Shown here piece after piece: positions 21,703 to 33,663 of a stretch of 64,000 bases of DNA. Where the stretch lies: positions 319,925-383,924 of the forward strand of contig JXTB01000199.1 of NCBI GenBank assembly GCA_002914805.1, read 5' to 3'. The notes under the pieces were generated by a model. That model ran no database searches. It was not told the DNA's origin and was given only the letters and a program-made list of their open reading frames with translations. A program made the translations under genes and the position numbers. Origin of the DNA: Parasponia andersonii. Taxonomy: Eukaryota > Streptophyta > Magnoliopsida > Rosales > Cannabaceae. Each line of letters begins with the position of its first letter. The stretch's first letter is position 1.

Positions 21703-24453
21703 ATGACTCTTGGTAGCCCAAGCCAGAGAAAGTTTTGTCCAACTAGTCCCCATTTTTTCAAGATTATTCTTGAAGAAACTCTTGGGAACAAAAAGCTTGT
21801 AAGTATAATATCTATATCCTCTGCTTCTTTTAAATATATATATATATATATACACACACATATATCCTCTGCTTCAAAATAGTTGCTTTTTTCTTTAGCC
21901 AAGCTTTCACTTTTGATAAGCTAGCTAGCCTGAAATATAAGGGGTTGATATATATAGCGTAGCGATTCTTGTGATATGTTTAGTATTACTACATGGGATT
22001 TGATTTATTATCTCAAAGTTTTTCTCCGCACCTTTTGTGGCCAAGCATAGCATGAACTTTTGTACTTGTTCGAACCAGACTTTTTTAAACTTTCCAGAAG
22101 CAAAGATACCGTCGTTAGAGGAAAATGACAATTTGTACATGCATGGCAGGGTCACTGTTAATATTTCTTACTTACATTAGGTCCTGATTTATTTTCTCAT
22201 ATAATACATATACATGTTGTTTACAAGGTGGGTTTAGTACTATTAGGATGAAGTGATGTAGTCATGTTATCTCTTAATTATTTCTGAACTTCTTGTATAA
22301 CTCATCTTTCATCAACTGATTCCTCTTTTGCTAAGAATCGATCAGATCAAGTAACTATACATGTTCCAATTTAATGAGGTACTTACTACTTTTATATATA
22401 TTGGTACTCTTGCATTGTGTAGCAAATTCCTAAGAAATTTGTGACGAAATATGGAGGCTCGTTATCGAGTAGAGTATTTCTTAAGCTTCCATGCGGATCA
22501 AGATGGAAGATAGGAGTGACAAAAAGTGATGGCAGGGTGTGGATAGACGAGGGCTGGAAAAAGTTTGCGGATTATTATTCCCTATGCCGCGGGGACCTCG
22601 TAGTTTTTCGATATGAAGGGAATTCTGAGTTCCATGTAATCCTATTTGACACAAGTACAGTGGAGAGAGATTATCTCTCTAATCCCAACCATTTTCAGAA
22701 GCATTTCATTGATGAACAATCCCATGAGTTTGTTAAGGAAGAAACTGAAGATGATGTTTCTGTTCAAGTCTTGGACAGAGTTTCACCTAGTCCTAAAACA
22801 AGGGCTAAATCTCCATTACCATGCTCTCGGCCACAAAAGAAAATGAAAACCAGTCCTTTTGTTAAAACTCAAAGCAACCTATCTCCTCTTAGATCTAAAG
22901 GTACTCGTTCTAAAATTAATGGAATCATGGTTGAGAACTCATTTGAGCAAGTACAATTAATTTTAAGCTGTTCTGAGTCAGAAAAGCTTGTTTATTTGGG
23001 CTTATAAATAAGTACATGCATGTCCATGTTGTTGACTTTGTAAATTTTGTGTAATCTCTTATATCTTTTGCAGTGAAATTTGATTTTTCTGATGAAGAAG
23101 TCGGAGACAAATCTATGCCACCAAGATCGATGAAACTCGAGCATTTTGCAAAGAAGCAAACGTTGAATGCAAAGCAAAAGGCTGAAGCTCTTAAGAGAGC
23201 AAGTGGTTTCAAATCAAAAGACCCCTTTTTTATGGTTGCCATGCAACCATCATTTGTTGGAGATAAGTCTGCTTTGGTAAGCTTCTTACGAGTTTGGTTT
23301 TGAAACAAATTTTCTTTTCCCCTTCGAAACGTTTCTCATATTCCCTCAAGAAAAAGGAAGTGTTGCTCATATTTCTCTTTATTCCTCCTTTTGTTTTGTA
23401 AGATTTTACCATCTCTATTTGCAACAAAGTACCTCTGCAGTAAGAACATAGACGTGATCCTTAAGGTTTCAGATGGGAGGACTTGGTCCGTAAAGTACAG
23501 TTTCAGACTGCGGAATGGATCTCCAAAAGCCAAATTCGACCGTGGTTGGAAGGCATTTGCTCGGGAAAATGATTTGAAAGTAGGTGATGTTTGCATCTTT
23601 GTTTTGACTAAGAGAACTGGAATCCTATTTGAAGTTACTATTCTCAGTGAAAATGGAGTAGCAAATTCTACTGTGTCACCAGGTAAACATGAAATTTGCT
23701 TATTTTTATTGTGATACTACTGTCTTGTCTATTTCTACATAATCACTTCTTTTTTCTTCGGCAGAACTTGAAGTCATGCCAAAAGGAAGCCTATCAATTA
23801 AATTAGAATCTGATAACACCATGAATAAGATAACTGCCATGTCTACACCATGGGGATGCCGTAAACCATTGCCTTCATCTTCAGGGGTTAGCAGAGCCTC
23901 TAAAGCAGCCAGCCATTTCTTTTCATCAAATCCCCATTTCCAAGTGGTTGTGCAACCAGGTCAATTGGACCAATGTAGAGTGGTAGGTAAAAGATAATAT
24001 TGTTCTAATTAATATGCTTAATTTAATAAATGCAGACTGCCTCTTTAAGTTCCAATGGATAAAATTGTACTATATGACAAACTCCTCAATGATCATTAGC
24101 ACCAACATCATATATCAATGTCGTTCAAAAATGTTATTTATCAGCATAACAAGAGTAATTCAAACCGAGTTTCTGTTTTCTTTGCGCAGCATGCACCCGC
24201 GTCTTTTGCAAAGTCTTGTTTCAACAAAAGGACACAAATTATGACCCTTCAGGTTGGTACCGAGAGATCTTGGCCTGTGAAGTTGTTAGCTTACCCATCA
24301 GAATCGGAATATAAGTTTTCTGCTGGATGGGCCGCCTTTGCGAAGGAGAACTCCCTGAAGCCAAGAGATATCTGCATCTTTGAGCTGATTAAGAGGAATC
24401 AAGTTGTACTGAAAGTTTCCATATTTAGACAAACTGGTTTGGGTCAACACTAA
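21703..24453 (+). CDS. REM-C: REM/VRN1-like protein with three B3 domains
   Basis: Close paralogue of REM-A with no transposon inside; predicted nuclear DNA-binding protein of about 512 residues. Exons: 21703-21798, 22423-22900, 23074-23276, 23403-23682, 23765-23982, 24190-24453, with phases 0,1,0,1,0. B3-1 covers residues 16-108 (SPHFFKII; GWKKFADYYSLCRGDLVVF), B3-2 241-345 (DPFFMVAM; GWKAFARENDLKVGDVC), B3-3 408-505 (NPHFQVVV; GWAAFAKENSLKPRDIC, where the usual GD is RD). Exon 3 is 203 nt, exactly as in REM-A. Start: ATG at 21703 aligns with the REM-A start; an open frame continues upstream without an ATG. A (TA)n(CA)n microsatellite lies just inside intron 1. By analogy with VRN1 and other REM genes it may act in meristem or reproductive gene control, but nothing here shows its targets. 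Confidence 0.88.
21829..21866. repeat. (TA)n(CA)n microsatellite in REM-C intron 1
   Basis: A run of TA, then CA, then TA dinucleotides about 30 bases after the exon 1 donor. psi-D has a TA run at the matching place (26758-26778). Confidence 0.9.
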
Positions 24454-25666
24454 CTGTTGTAATGCAAAATCAGAATCATTTCGGCTATTCCATTTTTTGG
24501 GAGCAACTGGTTTGCAAGTTCTTATGGGTTGGTCTAGTCTTTGTCATTTGTCCTGCTAAAACTTCAAACCTCTCTTCTTCATATCATCTTTAAGGGATGT
24601 AAGAATAGACTTTGCATTTTGTGTGACTTAAAAGAGTAGCATGCTGCTGTTGAAGGTGTCAAAAATTGGTATGTGTAATTGTCTTGAATCTCTGTCTTTT
24701 GTAATCATGTTTACCTAACAAGCACGTAATATACTGTGGCCAAATATTCACTTTTGAATTCTACTTGACAGGTTCTTGGTGTTTGTCTGTGGATCTTTGT
24801 GTTATAGAGTCCTAAGCCCCCTTGTTATTATTTCTCCACCTCACGTAAGAGAAAGCTAGACTATACTTGCGAACAACTTATCAAAATAGTCCTATGCTAC
24901 TTTCTTATTCTTCTATTCGGACCACTAAAATAACAACACTTAATAATTGTTACTAGCAGTGATTATTATTAATTACCTACAATAATAAACCACTGTGATT
25001 GATGATGATGATAATGATTTTGCAAAGCTAATTTCTGGCTTAGTGCAGAACAGGGATCGAAGACTGAAGCACCACATCACACTTGCAAGAATTGGTCTCT
25101 TTCCTATATGTGATGCACGAAGCATATCTGCAATATGCTCATTATCTTGTTATTGCTAGTTAATATTGTTACTAGTATTGATTTATAGTACAAACTACTA
25201 ACCAAATTGTTTTTATCTTATTAGCAATACAAAATTATTTTCCAAGTAAAAAAGCAAATACAAAATTATTTTGTTACTAAGCATTTTTATTTTTATTCTT
25301 TTTAGAGTTAATTATATTTTTATATTTTGTGTTTTGACTATTTGTTTAACTTATAACTTATGTTTTGATTATTATCGAAATTAACTTCAAATTTGAAATT
25401 TATATCAAATTTATATATTTTTTTTTGGGTCAAACACCAATTTTGACCATTAAATTTACCAAAATACCCATTGAAACATTAATTTTAATATTTAATTTAG
25501 ATTTAAAACAAATTAAAATTAACAACTAAAAGAAAAAATATTAAAAAATATTTTCAAAATGCAAAAACCTACAAAAATTAAATATTATTTATAAAAACTT
25601 TATTTTTTATATAAGTTTTAAATTTGACTTTTTTCAAAATACATAGATTTAAACTTTTAAGCTGAC
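24454..25666. other. intergenic
   Basis: 3' flank of REM-C, then AT-rich DNA with a short GAT-rich run near 25000. No gene seen. Confidence 0.5.
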
Positions 25667-25812
25667 AAAATGGGTTGACTCAAGTGGTAAGAGCACCCAC
25701 TATTTAGGATATTGGTTCTAGGTTCAAATCATACTAGGAATAAGCGTAAAAATCTACTATCCCTAATCGGGTAGAGTGGGGATTAAGTAGTAGTAGATAT
25801 TTTTTTTTAATT
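25667..25812 (+). mobile_element. tRNA-derived SINE-like unit
   Basis: A-box-like TGACTCAAGTGGTAAGAG (25677-25694) and B-box-like GGTTCAAATCA (25721-25731) at tRNA-like spacing, followed by a non-tRNA body and a T-rich tail (25800-25808). This is the layout of plant SINEs. Boundaries are approximate. Confidence 0.65.
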
Positions 25813-26639
25813 TATAACAAATAGAGGTCATTAGTTAAGTCCCCCTTAAAAAATAAAAAAAAAAACCTCTTAAAATGTCACAATAAATAACCTCAATAAA
25901 ACATAAAATTTGAAGAGTTTAAAATTATGCAATTAAGTCCCATAGAATATAATAATATATGCTTAAATAGTTTACCCAATATATCAAAGTCCATAAAATG
26001 TCATAAATTGATTAGTTATTTACCTCATATTATATATGTGACTACATGGCTCGCTTCCTTGGCAGGTTCAAACTGACCTGCGTGTCACTTGTTGGGTTCT
26101 TTAACGGGCGGGTTTTAGGGGAGCAATTTAGCACGGGTTAGGCAGATTTTTTTGTTCACCCCTATGTGTGTGTTTGTTTTTCTTTCTTTCCTTTTTTCTG
26201 AAACTTTATACATAAATATCTATATGTCTATATCTGCATCAGTGAATGAGTTTCGAAATTTGGGTATTGTTCTTCGTTGAGCATTATTCTGTGCAAGTCA
26301 ACAACGGTAGCTTCCAGCTCCAAACTTGAGGCAACCTGAGATTTTCCAGCTCCAATATTATGGTCACAACATTGAAACCTCTTTTTCTTTTTCTTTTTCT
26401 TTTTCTTTTTCTGAGTTTAGTAATTAATATTTCTTTCAGTAAAAAAAAAAATGTTTCCTTTTTTTTACCTTTAATTTTTTTTCTTTTTAATGTATGGGTT
26501 AAAAGGGTTATTTGTCTGTTTCGAATTTTGAAATTTGAAGAACTAACGTGTATTTTTTCTTCCCCATTTTTCTAGGTGAAAAATGGCAGATTAGGCCGAA
26601 GAAGAAAGTTAAAAGGCCAAGCTAATTTTAAATTCAACA
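25813..26639 (+). other. intergenic, 5' flank of psi-D
   Basis: AT-rich. A (CTTTTT)n run lies at about 26380-26412. No gene seen; the frame at 26360-26575 is low complexity. Confidence 0.4.
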
Positions 26640-26755
26640 ATGGCGTCTAACAAATACCGCCAAGAACATAACCCGACCTCTGCTCCTATCACTCCTCACT
26701 TTCATAAGATGGTCTTACAGGATGCTTTGTTTGACAATAAGCCTGTAAGCTCTAC

Positions 26756-26778
26756 TCATATATATATATATATATATA
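26756..26778. repeat. (TA)n microsatellite at psi-D deletion junction
   Basis: TA dinucleotide run between the exon 1 donor and the truncated exon 2 of psi-D. Confidence 0.9.
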
Positions 26779-27299
26779 GATTATGGCATTACCGATTCGG
26801 TCCACTTTTATGAGTCGAACCATGATATTGATGACCTGCCAAAGAGGGAAGAAGGAGGCAAAGAAGAAGAGGATTTTGATTCTGATGAAAAGTGTAACGG
26901 TGGCTCGCCGTGGCTGAAAAGAAAGGAGAAATCCCCACCACAATTTTTTCAGCCAAAGAGAAGAAAGAGAACTCAAAGAAAACTTAAAGAGGTAGATGTA
27001 GTGAGATTCAATGTTATAATGATGAAATGACACTTGAGGAACATGTGAACAGAGGAGATACGCATAGTTCCCAGTCAGGAATACTGGAAGGCAAGGATTA
27101 GATTTATACAGTATATAGTTTCAAGATATTCTTTTTTTGGTTAGCCAATCGCATATGTTAGTGTTTAATATGTTTTTTTTTTTTTCCCCTGTTTTGTGTT
27201 CTCTCTTTAAAATGGTATTTCTGTAATCTGATAAAGAATTAGGCCAATATTGTAGTATAGGGGAAAAAAATGATCTTTTCTTATGTAGATCTAAGATAT

Positions 27300-28500
27300 T
27301 GATATTTTCTAAAATGTTTTCTTAAAAGTGATATTTTTATACATATTAAGAAAATATGATATTTTTCTAAATATTTTGAAACAGTAGTATTTTTGTAACT
27401 TTTGGATTTTAAGGTTCGGAGTCTCGAAATGAAGTTTTGCATTCGACCTCGAAATCAGATTCAGTGAGGTGGAAAGATGAATTTTGATATATAATATCGA
27501 TATGTTTCGAGGTGGCACAAATTTTGAGACATAATGAATAGCCTCATTTTGCATGCTACGGATTGGGTTTTGGCTCGGAATGCAAATTAGTCGAATTACA
27601 TATTTAACCTAGTTATTTTGGATACTAAGAATTTATGGTGACATCTGTTTTCCCATTCAAGACTCCATAGGAAAAGTGATTTTCTGAAACAAGCAACTTT
27701 GGTCACTAATTCTCCCAACAGACTTCCAAACGACTCGCGGAAATTTATACAAATTTCTGCAGAGGATTATTACACTTAATTGAGGTAAGGACTCGATCAC
27801 TTGCTTTTAAATTGATTTATCATAAATGTTTTGAATTGATTTTGATTAAATTAAAGTTCATGATTTAAATATTACGAAAATATGATTTAATTTAAATTCG
27901 TGATTTTGAATGATGAGAATCCCTGCATGGTTGATCTATTGATTTGATCAGAAAATGTAGATATCCACATCATGTCACACACTTGAATTGCAAATTGTTT
28001 CACACTGTTGTCGGAATTACGATATCCCATAGAAGACTGAAATAACTCACGTTCATCATATAGATGATACAGAACTCACGTATGTCAAGAATCTAAATAT
28101 TGCGAAATCAGGTAATAATTAGTACATTTATGATGGACTTGGATGATATGTACTATATTTTGGAATATGTTTTGATATAAGCTTTACTATATTTTGGAAT
28201 ATGTTTTGATATTGGCTTCGTGAACATATATTTTGATAAACCTGTTTGAGAAACTGGTACTTGTGAAATATTTGGAATAAAGAAACTAATCATGTAGGAA
28301 TTTGTGAAAATAAATACATTGTTTATCATAAAAACTCGTAATCATTTCTCTATTAGACATTAGCTCACCTTCTTCCTTCCTTATAGGTGGAATTCAGTAT
28401 GACTTATATAAAGAAGCTTAGTTGGTGACTTTTGAAGATTACTAGTTTTTATTTTACTTTAGCAATTCCTACTAGATTTGTGGTTATTGGACTTAAGTAG
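27300..28500. repeat. dispersed repeat, copy 2
   Basis: Diverged copy of the non-coding stretch at 17.45-18.9 kb, anchored by GATATATAATATCGATATGT near 27487. It begins with the same GTGATATTTTTnTA-type run as the first copy. It lies inside psi-D and probably came with the insertion that split it. Confidence 0.5.
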
Positions 28501-29261
28501 GAATTAGAATTTTATTTATGACTATATAAACTTTATTTCAAGATTGGTCATAATCTGTATAAATTATGTCTTTGTTGATGTGTGATGGATACTTCGATAC
28601 ACAACTTTGAACAATTATTTTTATTCTAGTCTAAATTTAAATGGTGATGCATTTAATGTGGGTATACTTTTATTTAAACATTATTTATATGTCATGATAA
28701 ATGTTTATAAATTTTTGAAACTTTTAAATTAAATTTTAGTATTTCTTTTTTGTAAAATATTCATTCTGCCACTGACAGATCATGACATATTTACTATTAG
28801 AAAAAGCTTTTTGTTATTATAAAATCTAGAATCATTATGTGTACGACTAGTTTGGAACTTTGTTTTGTTATTAGAAAGAAAAATCGTGATTTTTGAGATT
28901 TCAAGTCCTTCGTTATGTACTGTGAATGTTTTGATAGTCTAATCTTTTTAGTCAATTAATTCAATATAAGCACATCCCACAACTGGAGTTCCAATTTTTA
29001 ACAATACCAACCAATATTTGATGACATGTTTGTAACTAAGCGATAAGGAGGGGAAAAAAAAATTCTATGTAAATATATTATATTCTAGTGTGAAGGCTAA
29101 CCATTTCAGCGTAAGAATTATATTTTTCGACTCGAACAAAATGTCAATGTAATGTAGTTTGTATATTTTGTGTAATCTGATATATATACTTCATAGGAAA
29201 ACTTCATTTTCCGGCTGAAGATAGTGATAAAGACAGATTGATTAGAAGGAAAATTGAGGTT

Positions 29262-31320
29262 TTTACAAACACAAAAATTATACCCAATATTAGTAAGCAG
29301 AAATTCTGTCAGAAAATATCAAATTAGGGTTTTGCTGAAGTATTAAAGATTAATTCCAAAATTTTGTCATAACAAATGTTTTAGAGCAGACTGCTAATAG
29401 TAGATCATAAGATTAGTTTAGATACTAGGTAAGTGCTTAGACACCAAGTAAAGTGTTTACCTACGACATAGTTCATATTTTCATATTATAGTTTTTTTTT
29501 ATGCAAGAAATTATTATATTTTCAAGCTGATACATTGTGTTTCTGCATTTAATTATACTTTTAGTTTAAACAAGATAAATTTTGAGTGATTTAATTGAGT
29601 AAATAGAAAGTTATGAATTTTTGAGTTTTAGGCTAAGATACAAAAAACACAATAGAGGTTCTAACTAGCTTTTCAGAGAAATTTACTAGTCCAATTAGCT
29701 CATATTTAGTATGGTTTGAAAGTATCGAATTATCTTTCTAACAGTATATAATTTGTCAAAAAAGGACTTATAAGCAGAGAGTTATAACTAATTAAAATGA
29801 ATACTACGAATTTAAAAAAATCTAAAACTATGGATACTTTTAGTAAAACGTGGCAATAATTTTTAGGGTTTTATAGGACTTACCTATAGACCCTATAATC
29901 GAATTTTTAATACTATTAGGATCCTCATGACTTGTAGAATAGGTCCCTTAAGTTTGATAATTTGTAGAGAGAAGTTAAAATTATTATGAATCGTGATAAA
30001 TTAACATTATTGAGAATAGCAATGAAGTTGATCATAAAAAAATGCATAAGCAATAAGTAATCAATATTTTTAGTGTAATTAGTGTATGATTTTATTATTA
30101 TGATACTTATATATGATTTGTATGATAACAGATGTATGAGAGGTTATGTTGATTATTTTGGTTAAATAGGCAAAGCGAACGAGGTAAGTAACCTTCGATC
30201 TTTTCTAGTAGTTTTCCTCGTCCAAACCCTAAATATTTTATTATTTTATTATTTCTAATAAAATCATGTTTATAATTATTTTCTATAAAATATGATTTCA
30301 AGTAAAAATATATTGTGGTAGTAAGATTATTTATTGAAAGAAAATAATTTTTGTAAAAATAATATGATTCTATATTTTATACTAAATTATGGATCAAGTA
30401 TATGAATTATTATTGAACGTGATTATAAGAAAATTATTTTGGAATGACTATAATGTTATAATAAGATGAAAGTAAAATTATTTATGATTCTTGATTGTAA
30501 ATAAGTGTTTTGAATCTCTTTTCAGTAACTATGCATGTGGACCCAATTCACAGAGGTTATATATGGACAGTACTGATCTAGCTGCATAATTAAATATAGT
30601 AAATTCGTATACGGCTATAGGGGTTATTTGTAGTAGATTCGGTCCCGACTACATGGGTAATTTGTGGCAGATTTAGACTCAACTACAGGAGTTATTTATA
30701 GCAAATTCGGACCTAGTCACAAACTGGAGGGAAATATAATTGAAATTATTATTGACTAAACTGGATTCGAAAAAAGAGATTTAGAAAGTTATTACTTCTT
30801 TTGCCAAATTGTTTACTAAACGAGTTGATTTGAATATTTTCAAAAATATTAACTTTTGAAACTAAATTTGTTCTGAAAAATATTTATTAATGATTTTGGT
30901 TTATATATATTTGATCTAACTAGTTAAGATTGTTGGTTATTTATTAGACTTGTAGCTAATCCTTTTTTTTTCCCTCCCAGATTTTAAAGATTATCAGCTA
31001 ATAGACTCACAAAGAAAACTTATTTAGTAGTAATTGAGGTGTATGGTTCAAAGAGAAGAATTTCTTCATCTTGATTGAGAAAATGTAAAGACTCAGAAGG
31101 TTGAACATCTTGAATTTATTGGATTATAATTTCTACTATATAGTGTTTATTTTGAATATTTGAAGACTATATAATAGTTATTGGATTTTATGTTATATGT
31201 TGGTATTTATTGGAGACTAAATATTTTTAATTATATTTAGTTTATAGAAAGATGCATTACATGTCTATAAGATTTTGCCTTATGGGTGTACAGCGCACGT
31301 GTGGGGCGCGACACTCATTC
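29262..31320. other. repeat-like DNA between psi-D and the third Copia remnant
   Basis: REM similarity stops abruptly at about 29261. The following 2 kb has no gene. It contains repeated blocks reading TATTTGTAGTAGATTCGG or TATTTATAGCAAATTCGG (30615-30710) and ends near a GC-rich stretch (31288-31312, GCGCACGTGTGGGGCGCGAC). It looks like LTR or other transposon non-coding DNA, but I found no paired ends. Confidence 0.35.
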
Positions 31321-31479
31321 ACCATAAAATTGAGGGTACAGAGCATAGATATAGCAAAGATCCCAAATAAAGGTCAACTGCAATACATGTCATCAAAATA
31401 TCTTAACAAACTCTTAACAAATTCTTAACAAGAATATTTTGATGCTATGCTCAAATGACAAAATATCAATGCTAAAACT

Positions 31480-33070
31480 CCCCCTCAAGATTGAGAATAT
31501 AAATCATGAATTCCCATCTTGCGCAAAAGAAGATTGAACTGCGAGGGATGAAGTGCTTTAGTGAGGAGATCAGCAAGCTGGTTATATGTGGTGACATGCA
31601 TGGTCTTAATTGTTCCGGCTTGTATTTTCTCATGCACATAATGGCAGTCAATCTCAATGTATTTTGTGCGCTCATGGTAAACTGGATTGGAAGCAATGTG
31701 AAGAGCAGCTATGGCAGTAAAGAAGAGTCGGACCTGTATGAACAATATTTAGCTCCCTAAGCAAACAGAGCAACCATACAATTTCACATGTTGTATTGGC
31801 CATGGAATGGTATTCAGCTTCAGCAGAGGAGCGAGAGACAACCCGTTGCTTCTTAGATTTCCAAGAAATAAGTGAGGAGCCATAAAAAAAATACAAAAAC
31901 TTGTGACAGAGCGACGTGTATCAGGGCATGTACTCCAATCTGCATCAGCAAAGGCTTTGAGTTGTTTAGTGGAATTGGATGGGAAGAAGATGCCTTGGCC
32001 TGGAGTCTTCTTGACATATTGTAAGATGTGAAGGGCTGCTTGAAAATGGGTTGTGTATGGAGCCAGCTAAAAATTGACTAAGGCGGTTGACTGAATAGCT
32101 AAGATCAGGCCTTGTAATGGTAAGATAAATCAGTTTACCAATCAACCTTCGATAACATGTGGGGTCATCGAGTAGATCCCCGTCTGAATGAGAGAGTTTT
32201 AAATTAAGCTCCATAAGAATGGAAGAAGGCTTGCAACCTAAATATCCTACATTTGAAAGCAATTCTAAGGCATATTTTCGTTGACATACAGAAATACCAG
32301 CAACCGATCTAGCAACTTCTAAGCCCACAAAATATTTTAAAACTCCTAAATCCTTCATTCTAAATCGTTGGCTAAGGGTAGTCTTAAGAGTATCCACAGT
32401 TGTTTGATCATTACTAGCGATTATAATATTATCAACATACACCAAGAGAGCCAAGAATGTATCACCATGTCTTTTAGTGAATAAAGAGTGATCACTAGTG
32501 GACTGTGTAAACCTTTCAGATAACAAAACACTTGAGAATTTATGGAACTATTGTCTCGAAGCCTGTTTCAAACTATAAATGGACTTGTGTAACTTGCAAA
32601 CAGTATTGGAAGGAATTGTCTTTCAAGAAATATACCCAGGTGGAAGAGTCATGTAAACTTTCTCTGTAAGATCACCATGGAGAAATGCATTGGTGACATC
32701 AAGTTGTGAAAGTGACCAGCCATATATTGCAGCCAAGGACAATAAGCCTTTAACAGTGACAAGCTTGGCAACAGGTGAAAAAGCATCAAGGAAGTCAATA
32801 CTTTCCTATTAGGTATAACCTTTAGCTACTAGGCGAGCTTTATGTCGTTCAACAGTGCCATCGGCTCGAAATTTGATCTTATACACCCATTTACATCCCA
32901 CGGGGTGTTTTCTAGGTGGGAGAGACATAATAGACCCCCCTGTAATTCAACATTCATAGCATCTTGCCATACCAGAGATTCCATAGCTTGGGTGAAAGTT
33001 TTGGGTTCAAGGTGTGAGGTAATGGCTAGGACAAAATCCCGATAGGGTTGGGAAATCTTTTGTCCTATAA
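31480..33070 (-). mobile_element. 5'-truncated Copia pol remnant
   Basis: Minus-strand Copia fragment. RNase H is at about 31485-31900 (a SSAEAEYHSMA segment and an ADLLTKAL tail), and reverse transcriptase at about 31966-33050, with YVDN in place of the catalytic YVDD near 32435, followed by a KDLG segment. A purine tract on the minus strand (complement of CTCCCCCTCAAG, 31478-31489) marks the 3' end, but no clear LTR pair follows. Stops and frameshifts interrupt it. The 5' half is missing. Confidence 0.82.
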
Positions 33071-33663
33071 ATGGTAATCTTCCCTCTGAATGTTGTGATC
33101 GTTGACTCTAGAGTCAAACCCATGCAATACAATACGTCATAACTCACAAATGGCTTTTCCCCATTGGTCACATTACTTAACACGTCTCATATGGTAACTC
33201 TCCTAAACAATAAGTAAACGTTAAAAAAGGTAAATCAATTTTGTGAGACCTTTTACCTCAAAAATTATTTGGTGCGACTTTTTTTTACTCTCTTTTTTTT
33301 TTTTTAACCAGTATCCAGTTGGTCGCATTAACACGGCTCATTTAAGGAATTTTTTATTTTTTTTTTAAAAGAGCATGTTTTTCTTTTATCGATTATCCAA
33401 GCCAAGGGAAAAATAAATGAATAAAAAGTCTAAACAAAAAAGGTGATCAGTTAACATAAACTTCCGTGACAAATCAGTGACTAACGTCGTATCTGGGGTT
33501 TATTTTACTAAAGGAATTTTTGTAAATATACTGTTATTTAATTAAAAAAAAATTTAAAAAAAAAAAAAGAAAGAAAAGAAAGACGTATATATATTATGTT
33601 CGATGAGGAAAAAGACTTATTAGGGTGCTTTGTTTTGTTTGATTGTATCGTAGACAAAACCCA
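33071..33663 (+). other. 5' flank of REM-E
   Basis: AT-rich with long T and A runs. The truncated Copia element ends about 600 bases before the REM-E start codon, so the native promoter may be short. Confidence 0.4.

Larger units (their letters stand above)
26640..29261 (+). pseudogene. psi-D: gutted REM B3 gene relic
   Basis: Three dispersed pieces of a REM gene. Exon 1 is intact at 26640-26744 (35 codons as in REM-A; ITPHFHKMVLQDAL, then a GTAAGC donor). The tail of exon 2 is at 26779 to about 27020 (the DYGITDSVHF region aligns with DYPSIPLHF of REM-A, then an acidic stretch and KSPPQFFQPKRRKRTQRK); the whole B3 core before it is deleted, with a (TA)n run at the junction. The start of exon 3 is at 29197 to about 29261 (KLHFPAEDSDKD), after about 2.2 kb of repeat DNA. 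B3-2 and B3-3 exons are absent. It cannot encode a B3 protein. Confidence 0.75.

Noticed and set aside
25677-25731. Functional tRNA gene
   Set aside because: A and B boxes are present but the acceptor and anticodon arms do not pair; SINE-like instead.
29262-31320. Complete LTR retrotransposon
   Set aside because: The composition suggests LTR-type DNA, but I found no paired ends, primer site or coding remnants.
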